Part shown: one piece after another, positions 1 to 12,559 of the stretch
Layout: each line of letters opens with the position of its first letter
Position numbering within the stretch: position 1 is the stretch's first letter
Assembly: GCA_038030265.1 (NCBI GenBank)
Contig: CM075937.1
Location: 38,420,198-38,484,197, forward strand
Length of the DNA stretch: 64,000 bases
Direction of reading: 5' to 3'
DNA from: Corythucha ciliata
Taxonomy: Eukaryota; Arthropoda; Insecta; Hemiptera; Tingidae
Notes under the pieces: generated by a model
Databases searched by the model: none
What the model saw: only the letters and a program-made list of their open reading frames with translations
Told to the model about the DNA's origin: nothing
Translations under genes and position numbers: made by a program

Positions 1-30
1 TCGAGTTTTTATGGCCAAACAAATCCGTTT

Positions 31-55
31 TTTTGTTTGTTTGTTTGTTTTCGTT
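31..55 (+). repeat. (TTTG)n-like simple repeat
   Basis: A short run of TTTG units lies in the A/T-rich start of the window. Positions 1-130 hold nothing else that I can identify. Confidence 0.7.
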
Positions 56-139
56 TTTTACTTTTTATAGTTATTATTTATTTTATTGATGTTTTTTCAT
101 TTATTTATTTTGTTATTTCTTAACTATCTTAACTTACGG

Positions 140-1475
140 TGGGATGAAGTACTCTGGGAGATCCAAAAGCCAATTTCGTGGGTCTAGCTTATTTGGAAAT
201 GAGATTTCGTAGAGTGGGCTCAGTCAAAACAGATTTCGTGGGTCTGGCTCCAGAAAAAAAACAAGAAAAAACAAAAAAGAAACAGAAAAACTCCACGGGG
301 CAGGCATAATTAAAATCCAATTTATGGTCAAGAATTCGTGGCAGCTAGGTTATTTTCGCTGCTTGAAAATCAGACAATTCTAAGGTAGAGACATCTGTTT
401 TTTAGTCCTGGAAACAATTTCGAGCAATTTTGTGGAGTTTCACTCGATCCGAAATTTCGAATTTTAACAATTTCATGGATTTAGCACACTCGAAAAGCCA
501 ACAATTGAAAGCGTCTTCGATAATGAAATTTCGTAGGTCTGGTGGCTTCTAGAAAAAACGTAATTTTTTGGCTGGCTATAGAAATAACAACAATTTCGTT
601 GGGTTTGGGTACACGAACAACAAAATTTAGCGCTGTTGACCCGTTCAAAATGATTTTTGTTTTCGGGGTTGGCTCTTCCGAATAATGAAATCCGTCGGGT
701 TAGATCATTCAAATAACTAATTTCGCACTACTGGACTATAAAAACAGTATTTCGCGAATCTCAGAAGCGAATTTCGTGGGTTTGGGTCGTTCAAAAAAGC
801 AATTTCGTCGGGTTCGGCTCTTTCAAAGTTCAAATTTCGCGGATTTTACAGAACAGAATACCGTAGTTTTGGCTAATTTAAGAACCAATTTCACCTCTTG
901 CTGAAAAAAAAAAATCTCTGGATTGGCTCTCTGTAAAACCAAGAACCAGTTTCGCGTAAATGGCCTGCCAAAAACCAATTTCACAGTATTGGATTCTTTC
1001 AAAACCAAAATTTCGCAGTGTTGACCCACTGAAATACAAATTTCCCGCGATCGCCTCACTTGTAAATCTAATTTTTACAGGTTTAGCACACTCTAAAAGC
1101 CAATTTCGCGGGCACCAGCTACTGGAGATGGCTCATTCAAAGCCAATTTCCCAGTGTAGACACCCCATAGGGATCGGACACGGGAACATTGCCATGGAAA
1201 TCCCGCCCCCGCCGGTCTATTAAAGCATATATGGCATCCAAGAATCTACCAATCGTGTTCGAGAAAACTTGGATGTGAAACAAAAGGTGTCCGTGCCCTA
1301 TAACATAATTCGCGGTGTTTACCCGTTCAATAAAAGGAAAAATTCACTTGTTGGGCACATTCGAAGTACAAATATTTCACGGATTTGGCACGGACGGAAC
1401 CCTTTTTCAAGGTTTTGGCTAATTCAATAACCAAGTTTCTCATCAGCCACCTTATTAAGGAGGTTGGGCAGCCCT
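140..1475 (+). repeat. Degenerate minisatellite array, family A
   Basis: Imperfect tandem units of about 30-40 bp recur with the core ATTTCGTGGGT(C/T)TGGCTC followed by TTCAAAAAACCA. No two neighbouring units are identical, so the array is old or evolves without homogenisation. A gap with weaker units lies at 1,210-1,260. Short open frames here are by-products of the repeat. The same family recurs at 27.2-27.7 kb. Confidence 0.8.
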
Positions 1476-1487
1476 ACTTCTGGCCAG

Positions 1488-1525
1488 ATGCGGATTTAAA
1501 ATTTGCCCAAGGGAGAGGCTTGAGA
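1488..1525 (+). repeat. Conserved array-boundary motif (copy 1)
   Basis: The sequence GATGCGGATTTAAA followed by CCCAAGGGAGAGGCTTG lies exactly between array A and array A2. A close relative lies at the same kind of junction at 27,668. See the finding on boundary motifs. Confidence 0.6.
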
Positions 1526-1579
1526 AAAAAATCATGTGCGCAAAAATTATTTGTGTTAGGCGTTGTAAAAATAGCTCAA

Positions 1580-2285
1580 CTGTAGCTATTCCCACCATGA
1601 AAACGACTGAACTGACAATATTTGCGGCCCAAAAAGGCAAAACTGACGATCCGGGCCTCAAAAATGGCTAAATGGACCATTCACGCGCCGAAAATGGCCA
1701 TACTGACTATTCGCGCAGTCGGCTTGACGGACTGTTGAAGCCCAACAAACGGCTAAACAAAGTATTTTCGCACCCTAAAATTGCTAAACTGACTATTTGC
1801 GCACTGAAAATTGCAAAACTGGCCACACCAACTCTAAAAAAATGGACGAGATGTGACTCAACTGCGTACGCTAAAAATGGCTAAACTGGTGTGATTCGCG
1901 CCTTGAAAATGCCTAAGCAGACGATTCCTGCGCTTAAAATGGCAACATTGGCAAAATTGCATTCACGTTAATGGCCAGTGACCATTCGCACCTATAGGCT
2001 TGACGGACTATTCGCTCGCGCCCAAAAAAGCACCTAAAATGACTTTTCGCGGCCCAAAATGGCAAAACAGACGATTCGCGACTTCAAAGTTGCCTGTACT
2101 AACAGACGATTCCTGCCCTTAAAATGGCTAAACTGTCCTTTTGCGCGCCAAAAATGGCCAAATCGACCGATTCACCGTGGCTAAAAATGTCCAAAGTGAC
2201 CATTCGCGCCCAGGTAGGCCATTCGTACTCTACACCCCCCCCCCCAACCCTAACGGCTAAACTGACTTATTTTTTCCATTCATAC
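1580..2285 (+). repeat. Degenerate minisatellite array, family A2
   Basis: Units of about 28-32 bp have the form ACTGACNATTCGCGCCCTAA followed by AAATGGCTAA. The array ends at a run of about ten C at 2,236. Reverse-complement copies of this family make up 46.0-46.8 kb, and direct copies lie at 27.7-28.1 and 58.9-59.1 kb. Confidence 0.8.
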
Positions 2286-2289
2286 AGTA

Positions 2290-3785
2290 AAAAGACTTAT
2301 AAAAAAAGGTAGAAAAATAATACAACACTTTTTTAAAAGTACTGTTGGCAACCCTACGTGGAGCAAAATTAAAATATTGCCTTAGTCGCGCTTATTACCG
2401 ATGACTAATTAGCATGTGTTTACCTATGTGACTGAGCAGTTGGGAAAATTCTAGTGACCTTTCAACGCAGCAGCGGTGGTCACGCTTGAGATATTTTACA
2501 TTTGCCGATAACAACTATTTACAGGCGGGTTGGTTAATTTATATTTCGCAGTGAAGACGAGCGAAGATAAATATAAAAATAAAATAGACCTTCCACCGCA
2601 ACTCCACTATACACTCCACCAAAAACACTCGCTTGAAACGAGTTAACGTTATTTTACTGTCGGAGTATAAAGACTAGAAAAATAAAAAAAATAAAAGTAC
2701 ACAGTCTGTTTTGTTCATCTCAAAACTGGTTTTGAAGATCTCCCTCAACGCCCCACCACCACCACCACTAAAACCACTAGTGACCGTAGGCTTCTTCATT
2801 CTCGGCATTTACGTCCTCGAGAAGGCCAAGAAAAGTTCGAGAAAAAAAAAGAAAAGAAAAGAAAGAAGTAATCGACTCCCCATCCCCCACCACTCATCAC
2901 ACCAAACGCAACACTAACCAACCTAGCAGGAGTTTTGCAGCATTTTCAAAGTTTAATCAAGTTCCCATGATGGGAAGTAAGGAGGGGGTAAAGGTTGTGC
3001 TTAAAATGAGTTATTGACGATGATGAAGCGGGGTACTGGGGGGGGGGGTTGATTGTTTTGTAATTTTGTTCGCAAGATCAAGAGAGAAATGGGTGGGTGG
3101 GGGGAGAGTAGAAAACCGTAATTTAAGGATGAAGAAGTGGGGAAGGACTGGATGGGCTTAATGGGATTCACCGTTTTTTTTTGTTTTTTTTTTTCCTGCG
3201 CGATCATATAACGTATAGGATTTTCCGGCGTCATCAACATCAATATACCTTTTTTTTCAGGATCTACACGTGGTTGTGCCCTGTTTTGTAGTTACGCATC
3301 ATAGACAAAACATTTTTTTTTAAGAGGCGGGAGTGCCCCCCGCCGACCAGACTGTTCGGGTACCACCACGAGTGGTTGAAACTTGAGTTCCTTTAGAGGG
3401 GACGTTCATGGAAGGAAAGGACCCCTATGCCCTCAGCAACACGTGTGAACTCATTGTGCGTCGCCCGTGTGCGCTGTTCTTAGGAAAGTAGGAAAGCATG
3501 CGGGCAAGTCCCCGGCAAAAATTGAGAAAAAACTCTTATTGCCGTTCAAATTAAGCGAAAAACCACCAATTCTCGGTATGTGTACGAGTCAACTTCACGG
3601 CTTCACGCAATACCCAGCTTCTGCGAGGTCCTTAGGCGGCTAATATTTAAGAAAGCGCGCTTATGTACAGTTCATGGGGCAAGTCCAGGGCTTAAATCGC
3701 AAAAATGCACCAGCTCCCAAATGCTGTCATTTAGCGGCGAACTTCAGACTTTCCCTGCCGTGGGCGTCTAAACAGGGTTACACGA
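2290..3785. other. Unique, low-complexity spacer without a recognised gene
   Basis: A/T-rich DNA with a G homopolymer near 3,040, short A- and T-runs, and a CCACCACCACCAC stretch near 2,752. I see no protein motif and no long open frame. The longest frames (about 70-80 codons) are low-complexity and unconvincing. Confidence 0.5.
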
Positions 3786-3789
3786 TCAC

Positions 3790-4350
3790 TAACAAGAATC
3801 CAGAAACTTGCGATTCGCGAAAATAAAGACCACAAACTAGCAATTTCACGAATTCCTAGCCCAGAAATTAAAGTTTTGGGAAAACAAAGACCAGAAAATT
3901 GCAATTTTGTGTAAGTAAAGACGAGAAACTAGCAACTTCCCGAATATTCAACCACGAAGCTTTTAATTTCGCTCAAACTTGCGCAATCACAAATACTCAT
4001 ATCAAGATGTTACAATTACAAGGTTATTCGTCATGGCCGGCTGGCCCAGAGTCCGCGGCCACTAAAAGAAAGGCCCAGAAAATTGCGATTTTGCGGGAAA
4101 ATATAGCCCAAAAACTTGCAATTTCGCGAAAATGAAGACGAGAAACATCCATTTTCGCGAACACTTACAATTTAGCCCCAAAACTCAAATTTCGCGAATA
4201 TAAAGCCAATCAATTTAGAGTAACCAAAATTCCAATTCCAACCTGAAACTTTAAATTACCGAATATTCAGCCAGACAACTTACAATTAATTTTAGGGATT
4301 ATTATTAAGCTTCCAAATGTTGCAATTTTGCGGCTAACGTCAGATGTCGT
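3790..4350 (+). repeat. Degenerate minisatellite array, family E
   Basis: Units of about 31 bp carry GCAATTTCGCGAAAATAAAG followed by ACCAGAAACTT. A GC-rich insert GGCCGGCTGGCCCAGAG...CGGCCACTAAAAGAAAGG at 4,036-4,075 matches inserts found in the G arrays at 18.1 kb, which ties the families together. Confidence 0.75.
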
Positions 4351-4485
4351 GGGAGTCTAAACCCCCAATGTCATTCGCCTGGGTTCCCGACATCTTGAGG
4401 TTTTTTCCGCCAGGTTGAAGAAATGTATAGTTTCCTTCTAATACTTGTATAATCCATCCTCTTGTTACTTGCTTGGCACTACAAG

Positions 4486-4530
4486 CAGGCGCGGATCGAG
4501 AGCCTGCTTAAGGAGGGGGCCACATTATGA
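4486..4530 (+). repeat. Conserved array-boundary motif (copy 2)
   Basis: GCAGGCGCGGATCGAGAGCC followed by TTAAGGAGGGGGCCACA is a variant of the GGGGCGGATC...AAGGGG motif seen at other array edges. Confidence 0.55.
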
Positions 4531-4835
4531 GTTCATCCGGCCCCAGCACCTACCATACCACACACTCACACAGCTGCTAGATGTGGCAAAGTTATAGCTC
4601 TAAATCTCCGGTAATTGAAGCATCGGAAAATTAAGGGAACCCAAGGGCCGGAAAAGTGAAAAAAAAAAAAACAAAAACAACATTCAACAACTACCTATGT
4701 AACGTGAACTATTAGTTTGGCAAAAATATGCCTCCCGCCGAATGCAGGGAACTCAGCGCAATGGTCGAGGGGAAGCTCTTATGTCCCACGGCTACAGCAC
4801 TGCGATTGTAACCCTCAAAATTGTTTTTTTTTAAT
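4530..4835. other. Unique spacer
   Basis: No coding or RNA signal is recognised. An A-run sits near 4,660. Confidence 0.4.
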
Positions 4836-4975
4836 GAGCGAAATAGCGAAATCCGGGGAATTACTTTTTCATTAAGTAAAACCAGCTAAAAACGGTTCAT
4901 AGAGCGAAAAATCGGCGTAATTGGTCTCTGAAATAGGCCACCCAGCGAAATTGGTTTACCGGCAAACAATTTCCC
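4836..4975 (+). repeat. Short F-type repeat patch
   Basis: A few units of the form GAGCGAAATNGNNGAAATTG resemble the F array at 15.5 kb. The patch grades directly into the C array. Confidence 0.55.
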
Positions 4976-5660
4976 GAAATTGGCTGTTCATAAAATTGAC
5001 AGTCTCCTCATGGAATTGACAATTTCTCGAAATTGGCTGTTCGTAAAATTGACAGTCTCCTCATGGAATTGACAATTTCCCTATAAAATATACAATTTCC
5101 TCATAAAATAGACAATTTCCCCATAAAATTGACAATTTCAGCATAAAATTGACAATTTTCCCATGAAATTGACAATTTCCTCGAAAATTGACAATTTCCT
5201 TATAAAGCATACAATTTCCTCATAAAATTCACGATTTCCAAATAAAATTGACAATTTCCTCATACAGTGACAATTTCCCCATAAATTGACAATTTCCTGA
5301 TAAAACCGACAATTTTCCTCGTAAAATTGACTATTTCCAATATTTTTCTCATAAAATGTACAATTCCCTCATAAAATTCACAATTTCCTTATATAATTGA
5401 CAGTTTCCTTATAAAATAGACAATTTCCATATAAAATTGGGTATTTCCTCATAAAAGTGATAACTCCCTCATAAAATAGACGTAGTCCTTATAAAATTGA
5501 CAATTTCCCAATAAGGTTTACAATTTTCCCATAAATTGGTTATTTCCTCATAAAGTTGATAATTTCCACACAAAATTTACAATTTCCTCATAAAATTGAT
5601 AATTTCCTCATAAAATTGACGATTTACTCTTAAAATTGATCATTTCAGCGTAAATCGGGT
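4975..5660 (+). repeat. About 20-bp minisatellite, family C
   Basis: Roughly 33 units of 19-21 bp have the consensus TTGACAATTTCCTCATAAAA. Variation is mostly base substitution at the CTCA positions and one-base length changes. The reverse-complement family occupies 54.7-55.6 kb. Confidence 0.9.
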
Positions 5661-5930
5661 ATTCGGGTCTCGAGAGTACTCTCGAAAGCTAAAAACTCTC
5701 AAATGTAAACGCAGCTTAAAATAGAAAAATAGAGGGCTGATTTGTGGATAAAATTGAGAAAAATCGAGGCTAAATTAAGAAAAAAATGCTCATTCGTCGA
5801 TAAAATGGAGAAAATGCACCTATTCTTTGATTCTCGATGTAACTTCTATTAGACAAAACGTGTGGAAAAGCGCTAATTCACGGTGTTTGGAGTTCCTCTT
5901 AGGCTAAAATTGAGTAACGAACGCTAATAT
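5660..5930 (+). repeat. Degenerate D-type repeat patch
   Basis: Units such as AAAATTGAGAAAAATCGAGG and GGTAAAATGGAGAAAATGC continue straight on from array C. Confidence 0.6.
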
Positions 5931-6345
5931 CTCAACGGAAAATACTGTAACTATGAACCTTTACACGTCGTTGGAATTTGGAAAGCTTAAAAAACAAGGA
6001 AGTTTTTCCACTGATTTCAACTTTTTTTTCTTCTCTATGGCGAAAGGTGACGAAGAGGTGATAATCGCGTTGAAAAAATGTATGGAAATGTGAGCCATCA
6101 GTTTCTTTCGTGATTCGGCTGCTCTCACGTATTGTACGGAGTTAATTTTCACCCAAAAGTGAGCACAATTTTCAAAACCCCTCGCAAACAAATGCCTTGG
6201 GCACGCCACTGGCTCTAAGTGAGTGCAATAAATGAGAGGAGTTTGTTTCCTTTCTCCGTCTTCTTTAAATACTCGACGGGCGACGGATTAATTTATCGGT
6301 ATGAAAAAATTTAAAAAAAAAACATACAATAAGATCTACTCACGT
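5931..6345. other. Unique spacer with a reversed boundary motif
   Basis: No gene is recognised. On the minus strand, 6,193-6,217 reads CCAGTGGCGTGCCCAAGG, a reversed relative of the motif found at array boundaries. Confidence 0.4.
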
Positions 6346-6349
6346 GAGT

Positions 6350-6545
6350 ATTGTGGCATGCCTGGGGGCGGCGGGGAGGCGGGCTAGGCTCCAGAGCCGG
6401 TGTCTGTGGGGGGTCGTCTTCTCTCCTCGGCCTCGGCCTGAGCTACCATCGCCCCAGGCCTCCGCCCTCCGCGCTGACTCGCCGCCTAGGCTCTTCACCG
6501 CACAGGGCATGTGCCGTCACCATTACACAACCACTCCACCCTGGA
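6350..6545. other. GC-rich island of about 200 bp
   Basis: This block is far more GC-rich than anything around it, with repeated CGG/GCC words, and it has open frames on both strands. On the minus strand a frame of about 50 codons ends beside CACGTGAGT, a possible splice donor. I cannot tell an exon from a CpG-rich promoter or a foreign fragment, and no protein family is recognised. Confidence 0.35.
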
Positions 6546-9435
6546 AACAATAGAAAAATTAAATTGGTTAGAAATTTTTGTTTATTTTAAATGTTTTACA
6601 AGACAAAATTGATGGGACTATAATAATACTTCTCCCCCCCCCCTTTATTTCACAATCGCAACTATACTCGCCTCTTCTCCCTTTCACGCTATTTCCTTTC
6701 TTTCTTTTTTTTTTCCAATTTCTTGTTTACACATCGAGGAGCTGGCTATTTGTGGAAGTCGTAGAGTCGAAAATAGGCTCGAACCCGAATTCCAAAGAGG
6801 CCGGCCGGGATGACTCAACAACCGCGTTTCATCGGATCTCCCACCTTCCTTCCCTATTTTCCAATCCCTTTTATCCAATTTTCCATATATTTTGTTCGAC
6901 AATCGAACAACCTTATTTCCTCCCTATACCGTCCCCCCTCCCGGAAGGGTTGAAAAAAAAAATGTTTTATTTTTTAACCGCGCCGCAGTGGAATTCGCTA
7001 CAACTTTTCACCCCGTATTAATTGTGCTTTTTATGACTAAAATTTTAAAAGAAACGCGCTGGTGGAGAGAGGGAAGTGCGAATGTCAAAACAATCTTGAA
7101 ATGAGAGAGTTGCGTTTTTATCGAAGAAAAGTGGTGCGCTGTCGGGGAATGATCCCGCGCCGGGGGTTGAAGAATGAAGACAGACGAGACTTGGAAATGA
7201 TCGGAGTGATAGAGGTTGTTACGAAGAGCAAAAATGGTGTTGAGTAGGGTGGTGGAGAAGGCATCTTTCGACAGTTACGAGACACCTAAACAACAATTAG
7301 TAAACTCTACAACAGAATTAGTGGGTGTGATGGTGGTGGTAAAGCGACCGGCATGAATAACTACTGCGGGGCTGTGGACGGCGGGAGGAGGGAACAAATT
7401 GAATGGCACGGTGGGGTGGAGGGGGTTCTTTTTAAAGGCACGATGACCCGTGACTGGGTAAACAAATCAATCAGATTACCTAACCCACTTCCCGACGAAA
7501 AAAAAAAAACTTTCATTTAATTTGACGCTTTTGTTCGGTGAAGCTGAAAGTGAAGTAACTTCTGAAAAATCTCTTCGAAAAAGAAGGAGAAAAAAAAAGA
7601 ACTTGAACTCTCAGTCTCGAAGGACTCACTCGTAGCAGTTTGAAGTATACGACCAAGTAGAGTGAAAACCGGTTGGATAAAAATAAAACCCAAAGTCGAA
7701 AAAAATACAAAAAATCTAATTTTATTTCGGTCGATTTGTAGATCCACGCAAAGAACACCCCAGGGCACAATGACACCGGTCTAATTTAAACTAAATTAAT
7801 TGAAACTTAAGAGAAAGGCAGAGAGAATACGGTCATGGGCTAACTAACACCATTTCGTAAATTACAGCCTTACATAACTCTGATGGCTGTGGTGGTGGTG
7901 GTGGGGGACATGGGTCACACCAAGTGCAATTAGATACCCGTGGCTTGCTGGTGAAGGGGGGGGGAGGGTGTCCGGGATTGCTTCGCATCCCGGATATGAT
8001 ATAAAAACGTTTCCTGTGACTTGCAGAAGAAATTATTGCCACTACTATTAAACTTTTTTTTTAATAATAAAAAAAAAAGTTTAACAATAATTGGACAGAT
8101 TCAGGAATGACCTCTGGAGGACGGAAAATTTAAAAAGAAAGAAAAGAAAAGGGACCCGTTGAGCACGTCTCGTGATTGAAGGCGAAAGAATGGTGAAGAT
8201 AAAGAGAGAGAGAGTGAGTGAGAGCGAATGATTGTGCGTGTGTTGCGTATGACAGAGAGAGAAGGTACCACAACAGTCCGAAGAAGATAGTTATGTGCGA
8301 CAAGGATGGAATAGCTCCTGAGGGAGTCGAAGAGAGAGGGTCTCGGGGCCATTCACCCCTGAAGTCGCGGCTATACGAATCAGATGAGCGGCGCTCGTAT
8401 CCATGTCAGGATCGAGGAGGAAAAGAGACGGAGTAAGAGAGAGATCGAGTGAGTAAGCCCCCCCCCCTCCCATAGACCATTGAAACAAAAGAAAACTACT
8501 CTTTCTCGATTCGATGTAAAAAATCACAGAGAATCATTCTCGGCTAGCAGCGGAAAAATAACAAAGTTATTGACTCGCTCTGGATATTTTGTCTTTTTTC
8601 ACCCACAAACGTCTGCAGCAAGTTGTTCAAAAAACATGAAATTTTCAAACATTGTAATAATCACTGCGTTATTCAATGTCGTGCATTGTTTCGGACCCCG
8701 TTAGACGATGCCTTCTTAATCGAACACTGAACCCCTCAAACTTTGCTTTAAAAGTTGCTAAGTGTATCGGTACACAATAAATTCGAAGTCTTTTTTTGGT
8801 GTGTTTTCAGGGGAAAGGAAGTTGCGACACGTTTGCGTGATAGCAAGACAAGAGTGTACAGTGTGGTGGGGTGTGGTAGGGGGGGGGAGTGAAGAAAAAC
8901 GAGTTAACACATGAATTGCAAACGAAACAAAAAAAGTTGAACGACCTCAGGGCAGCAGCACAGCGGTAATTTAAACGCATAAAAAAACCGCGAGCGGCAA
9001 ATTTATCATTGCAGTTTACGGATTTCCTCAACAATAAACGTCACTAAGAATTCACTTCAGGAATGAATCAATCGGCATGAATGTGGCGGCGGTGAGAGGG
9101 CTCTACAGCAAAAAGAAAGTAGGGCCCGTTATTTGGAAACCGTATATGTATATCCTTGTATGTATTCAGAATTCATTCTTGACAGTGAATTTCCTTGCGT
9201 TCTATTTAGGGCATTAATAGCTGATGTTTACACAGACGAAGGCGTGTTCCAAAAATTTGTGCCTGAGGGGGGGGGGAGGCCCTCGGGAATCAATGAATTT
9301 TCCGAGGACAGACATGATTTTTCGTTAACGCGGTGACAGTATTGAAATTCATAAAATTATGCACTAATTAGAGGCTGAAAATGAGAGAATTTGCCAACCC
9401 CCTGTCCCCCTCACCAGAGTTTTTGCAGTTCATTA
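6546..9435. other. Unique, low-complexity region without a recognised gene
   Basis: The region holds C- or G-homopolymers (near 6,633, 7,957, 8,459, 8,880 and 9,268), a GA-rich stretch near 8,200 and no array. Frames of up to about 145 codons (6,578-7,021) are T/C-rich and low-complexity, with no domain visible. The stretch 8,280-8,440 is less biased and open on both strands, but nothing supports a gene there. Confidence 0.4.
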
Positions 9436-9439
9436 GGCG

Positions 9440-12400
9440 CGGCTACAATTGAGAAAGCGCCGCGCTAAAGCGCTGTTCCTGGCGCACGTAAAAAAGAACA
9501 CTTATTCTAGGAGCTAAGGTTGAGAAAATTCGCTAATTCGCTGTTTCACGACGCAACTTTCAAACCAAAATTGCGAATTAGCGGTGCCAAAGTGCGAAGC
9601 AGCCCTTTTTTCAACTAAAACAAGAAAAAACGCCAATACACTGTCCTAGGGCACAAAGGCTAGGAAAATGAGTCAATTCGCTGCTAAAACTTTGTAAAAC
9701 GGCAATAAATGGTTTCTGGAGGAAACTTCGTAGCTTAAAATTAGGAAAATTGCTAATTCACGGCTCAAAGTGCAATAAATTGCTGTTTCGCGTCTAAAAT
9801 TGAAGTAAAATTCCGGTTCGCGGTTAAAATTGAGGAAAAGCGCAATTCACGTACAATATTCAGAAAAGGAGTTAATTGCCCGCCAAAATAGAGAAAAGAA
9901 ACGCTAATTCACGGCTAAAATTGAGACAAAACGTCAATTCGAAGTCAAATTGAGAAAACAAAAATTCCTGTTATAGGTCGTAATTCGTGCCTTGAAATTG
10001 AGAACAAACGCTAATTAGCGGAAGCAATTGAGAAAAAGCGATAATTCTCGGATGATATTGAAAAAGGCGCTTACTCACGGCTAAAATTTCGAAAAACTGA
10101 TATTTTTCAAAACTTTTTATTTATTTATTTAATTCATATTACAATCTAAATAATTCGCGGCTATAATTGAGACAGAACGCTAATTCATGACTAAAAAAGA
10201 CAAAAAGGCTCGTTCGCGGCTAAGAAATTGAAAAAAAAAACAAACAAAAAAAACGCAGAATTGCGGAAAAAAATTGAGAAAATGCGCTCACGCGCGGATT
10301 ATATTGAAAAAATGCGCTAATTCACGGATCAAATGGAGAATAAGCGCTAATTCGCTGCTAAATTGATAAAACATCAATTCGCGGTTCTTGGAGTCAACTT
10401 ATCGTGGCTAAAATTGATGAAAAGCACGAATTCGTCATCACAAATGTGCGGCTAAAAGTAAAAAAAAAACGATAATTCGCCGCTAAAACTTAGAAAATGG
10501 GCTAAATCGCGGATAATATTGAGAAAAAGAGTTGATTCGCGGCTAAAAAGGAGAAAAAAACGCTAATTCCCAGAAGAAATTGAGAAAATCCGCTAATTCA
10601 TAGCACAAACTGAGATAAATCACAGTGTGCAATAACGCCAATTCGTGAATAAAGTTGAGAAAAAAACGCTCATTCGCACATATGATCAAGAAACTGACAA
10701 TACGCGTTTTCGGTAGGCAACTTCATGGAGAAAAACTGCTAAAATTTGTGAAAAGTGCTAATTCACGGCTGTAGTTAAGAAATGTCGCTAATTCGTGGCA
10801 AAAATAGACAAAACTGAACATACGTGACTTAAATTGAGAAAAAACATTACATAATTAGCGGACGCAATTGAGATAGAGTGCTAATTCGCTACATTGAAAA
10901 AAAGGCGCTAATTCTCGGCTAAAGTTCAGGAAAAAAAAACTAATTCAAGGACGAATAAGTAATAAATCACTGATACGCTGCAAAAAACGCTGATTTGCGG
11001 CTTATAATGTGAAAAAATGCGCTAGTTCGCGGCTAAAATGGTGAAAAACGCTAAATCGTTGACAAAATAGGTAAAATGCGCTAATTCGCTGGTATAATGG
11101 AGAAAAAACGCTATATCGCGGCTAAAATAGAAAATCCGACAATTCGCGGTTTCAAGAGGCAACTTCGTGGCTAAAATTTTCACGGCTAAAATATATAACA
11201 AGTACTAATTCGCGGATAAAATGGAGAGAAAGCGCCAATTCAGTGCTACAGTTGAGAAATTGCGCTAATACATGATTGAATTACTATACAAAAAGTTAAA
11301 AAACAAAAGTCGTTGCTCGTGGCAAATTCGTCGCTAAAATTGAGGAAATACGTCAAGTCGCGGATTCAATTGAGAAAAAGCGCCTATTCGCTGATAATAT
11401 TGAAAAAATACGCTAATTCACGGGTAAAATTCAGAAAAAACAGCTCACTCAAGGATGAATAAGAAATAATTCGCTAATACGCTGCAAGAAACGCTGATTC
11501 GCGACTAAAATGGTAAAATAGTGCATTTTGACATAAATGAAATGCACTAAAAGCGCAAATTTGCGGCTAAAATAAAGAAAAAAACGCTATTTTTGGAGAG
11601 AACAATTGAAAAAACGCGAATTCGTTGATACTGTTGAGAAAAAACGCTAATTCCTAATTCGCAGCTAAAATTGAGAAAATGACCAATCGTGGTTTCCGCA
11701 GGCAAATTCGCGGCTAAAATTGAGCGAAAACGTTAATTCAATTATGAATGTGAAATAAATCGCTGATACGCTGATAGGAACGATAATGAGTGGCTAACAT
11801 TGATAAAAAACGCTTATTCGTCGTATGGATAACTTTGATTGAAAGTGCTAATTTGCGGATATGAAATGCGTTAAATCACGGATAAAACTGAGAAAAGGGG
11901 CTAATTCGCTGATGAAATTGAGAAAAAAAAAAAAAAAAATCGGTAATTCGCTGCTAAAATTTAGCTCGTGGTTTCTGGAAGCAAATTCGTGGCTCAAATT
12001 GAGGAAAAACGCTCAAATCACGGTTGAATGTGTAATATATCGCTAAAACGCTGCTATAGAAACGATAATTCGCGGTTAAAATTAAGAGAATGACATCTCG
12101 CGGTTTCCGGAAGTGAATTCGTGCATCGAGGGTAAACGCTCGTTCATGGTCATGGATGAAAGCCAAATAAATCGCTAACTCGCTGCAACAATCGAAAAAA
12201 ATGCTAATACGCGGTCGAAATAGAGAAAAATCGCAAATTCGCAGCTAAAACAAAGATAAATCGTGGTTTCAGGACGGAAATTCGTCGGGTCCGCAGAATT
12301 TGATAAGACGCAATAGTTCGTAGATATAACAATGAGAAAATACGCTAATTCGCGGTTATTGAGCAAAAATGCTCATTCGTTGCTAAAATCGAGAAGCAGC

Positions 12401-12490
12401 GCTAATTAGCGGACACAGTTGAGAATAATTTGCTAATTCACGGATAATAATGGGAGAATGCGCTAATTCGCGGCCCGAATTGATAAAAGG
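9440..12490 (+). repeat. Longest array in the window, minisatellite family D
   Basis: About 3 kb of imperfect units near 30 bp share the core GCTAATTCGCGGCTAAAATT followed by GAGAAAAA(A)C. The purine-rich GAGAAAAA half lies on the plus strand. Units differ by many substitutions and by A-run length, including a 13-A expansion near 11,930. A second phrase, GGTTTCNGGAGGCAACTTCG, recurs near 9,715, 10,385, 10,710, 11,150, 11,695, 11,970 and 12,105, which suggests a loose higher-order period. Confidence 0.9.
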
Positions 12491-12559
12491 AGGAATAAAG
12501 GGCATTGTTTATCGCTTTATGCTGAAAACTTATAATTCCTCATTTATTTAGAACCGAAC

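Noticed and set aside
4975..5660. Regular short repeats considered as a CRISPR array
   Set aside because: Units are contiguous and about 20 bp, there are no unique spacers and no cas genes, and the setting is a eukaryotic genome.
6578..7021. 147-codon open frame
   Set aside because: T/C-rich low-complexity translation (long runs of P, F, L, S) with no motif. Overlapping frames on both strands are equally open.
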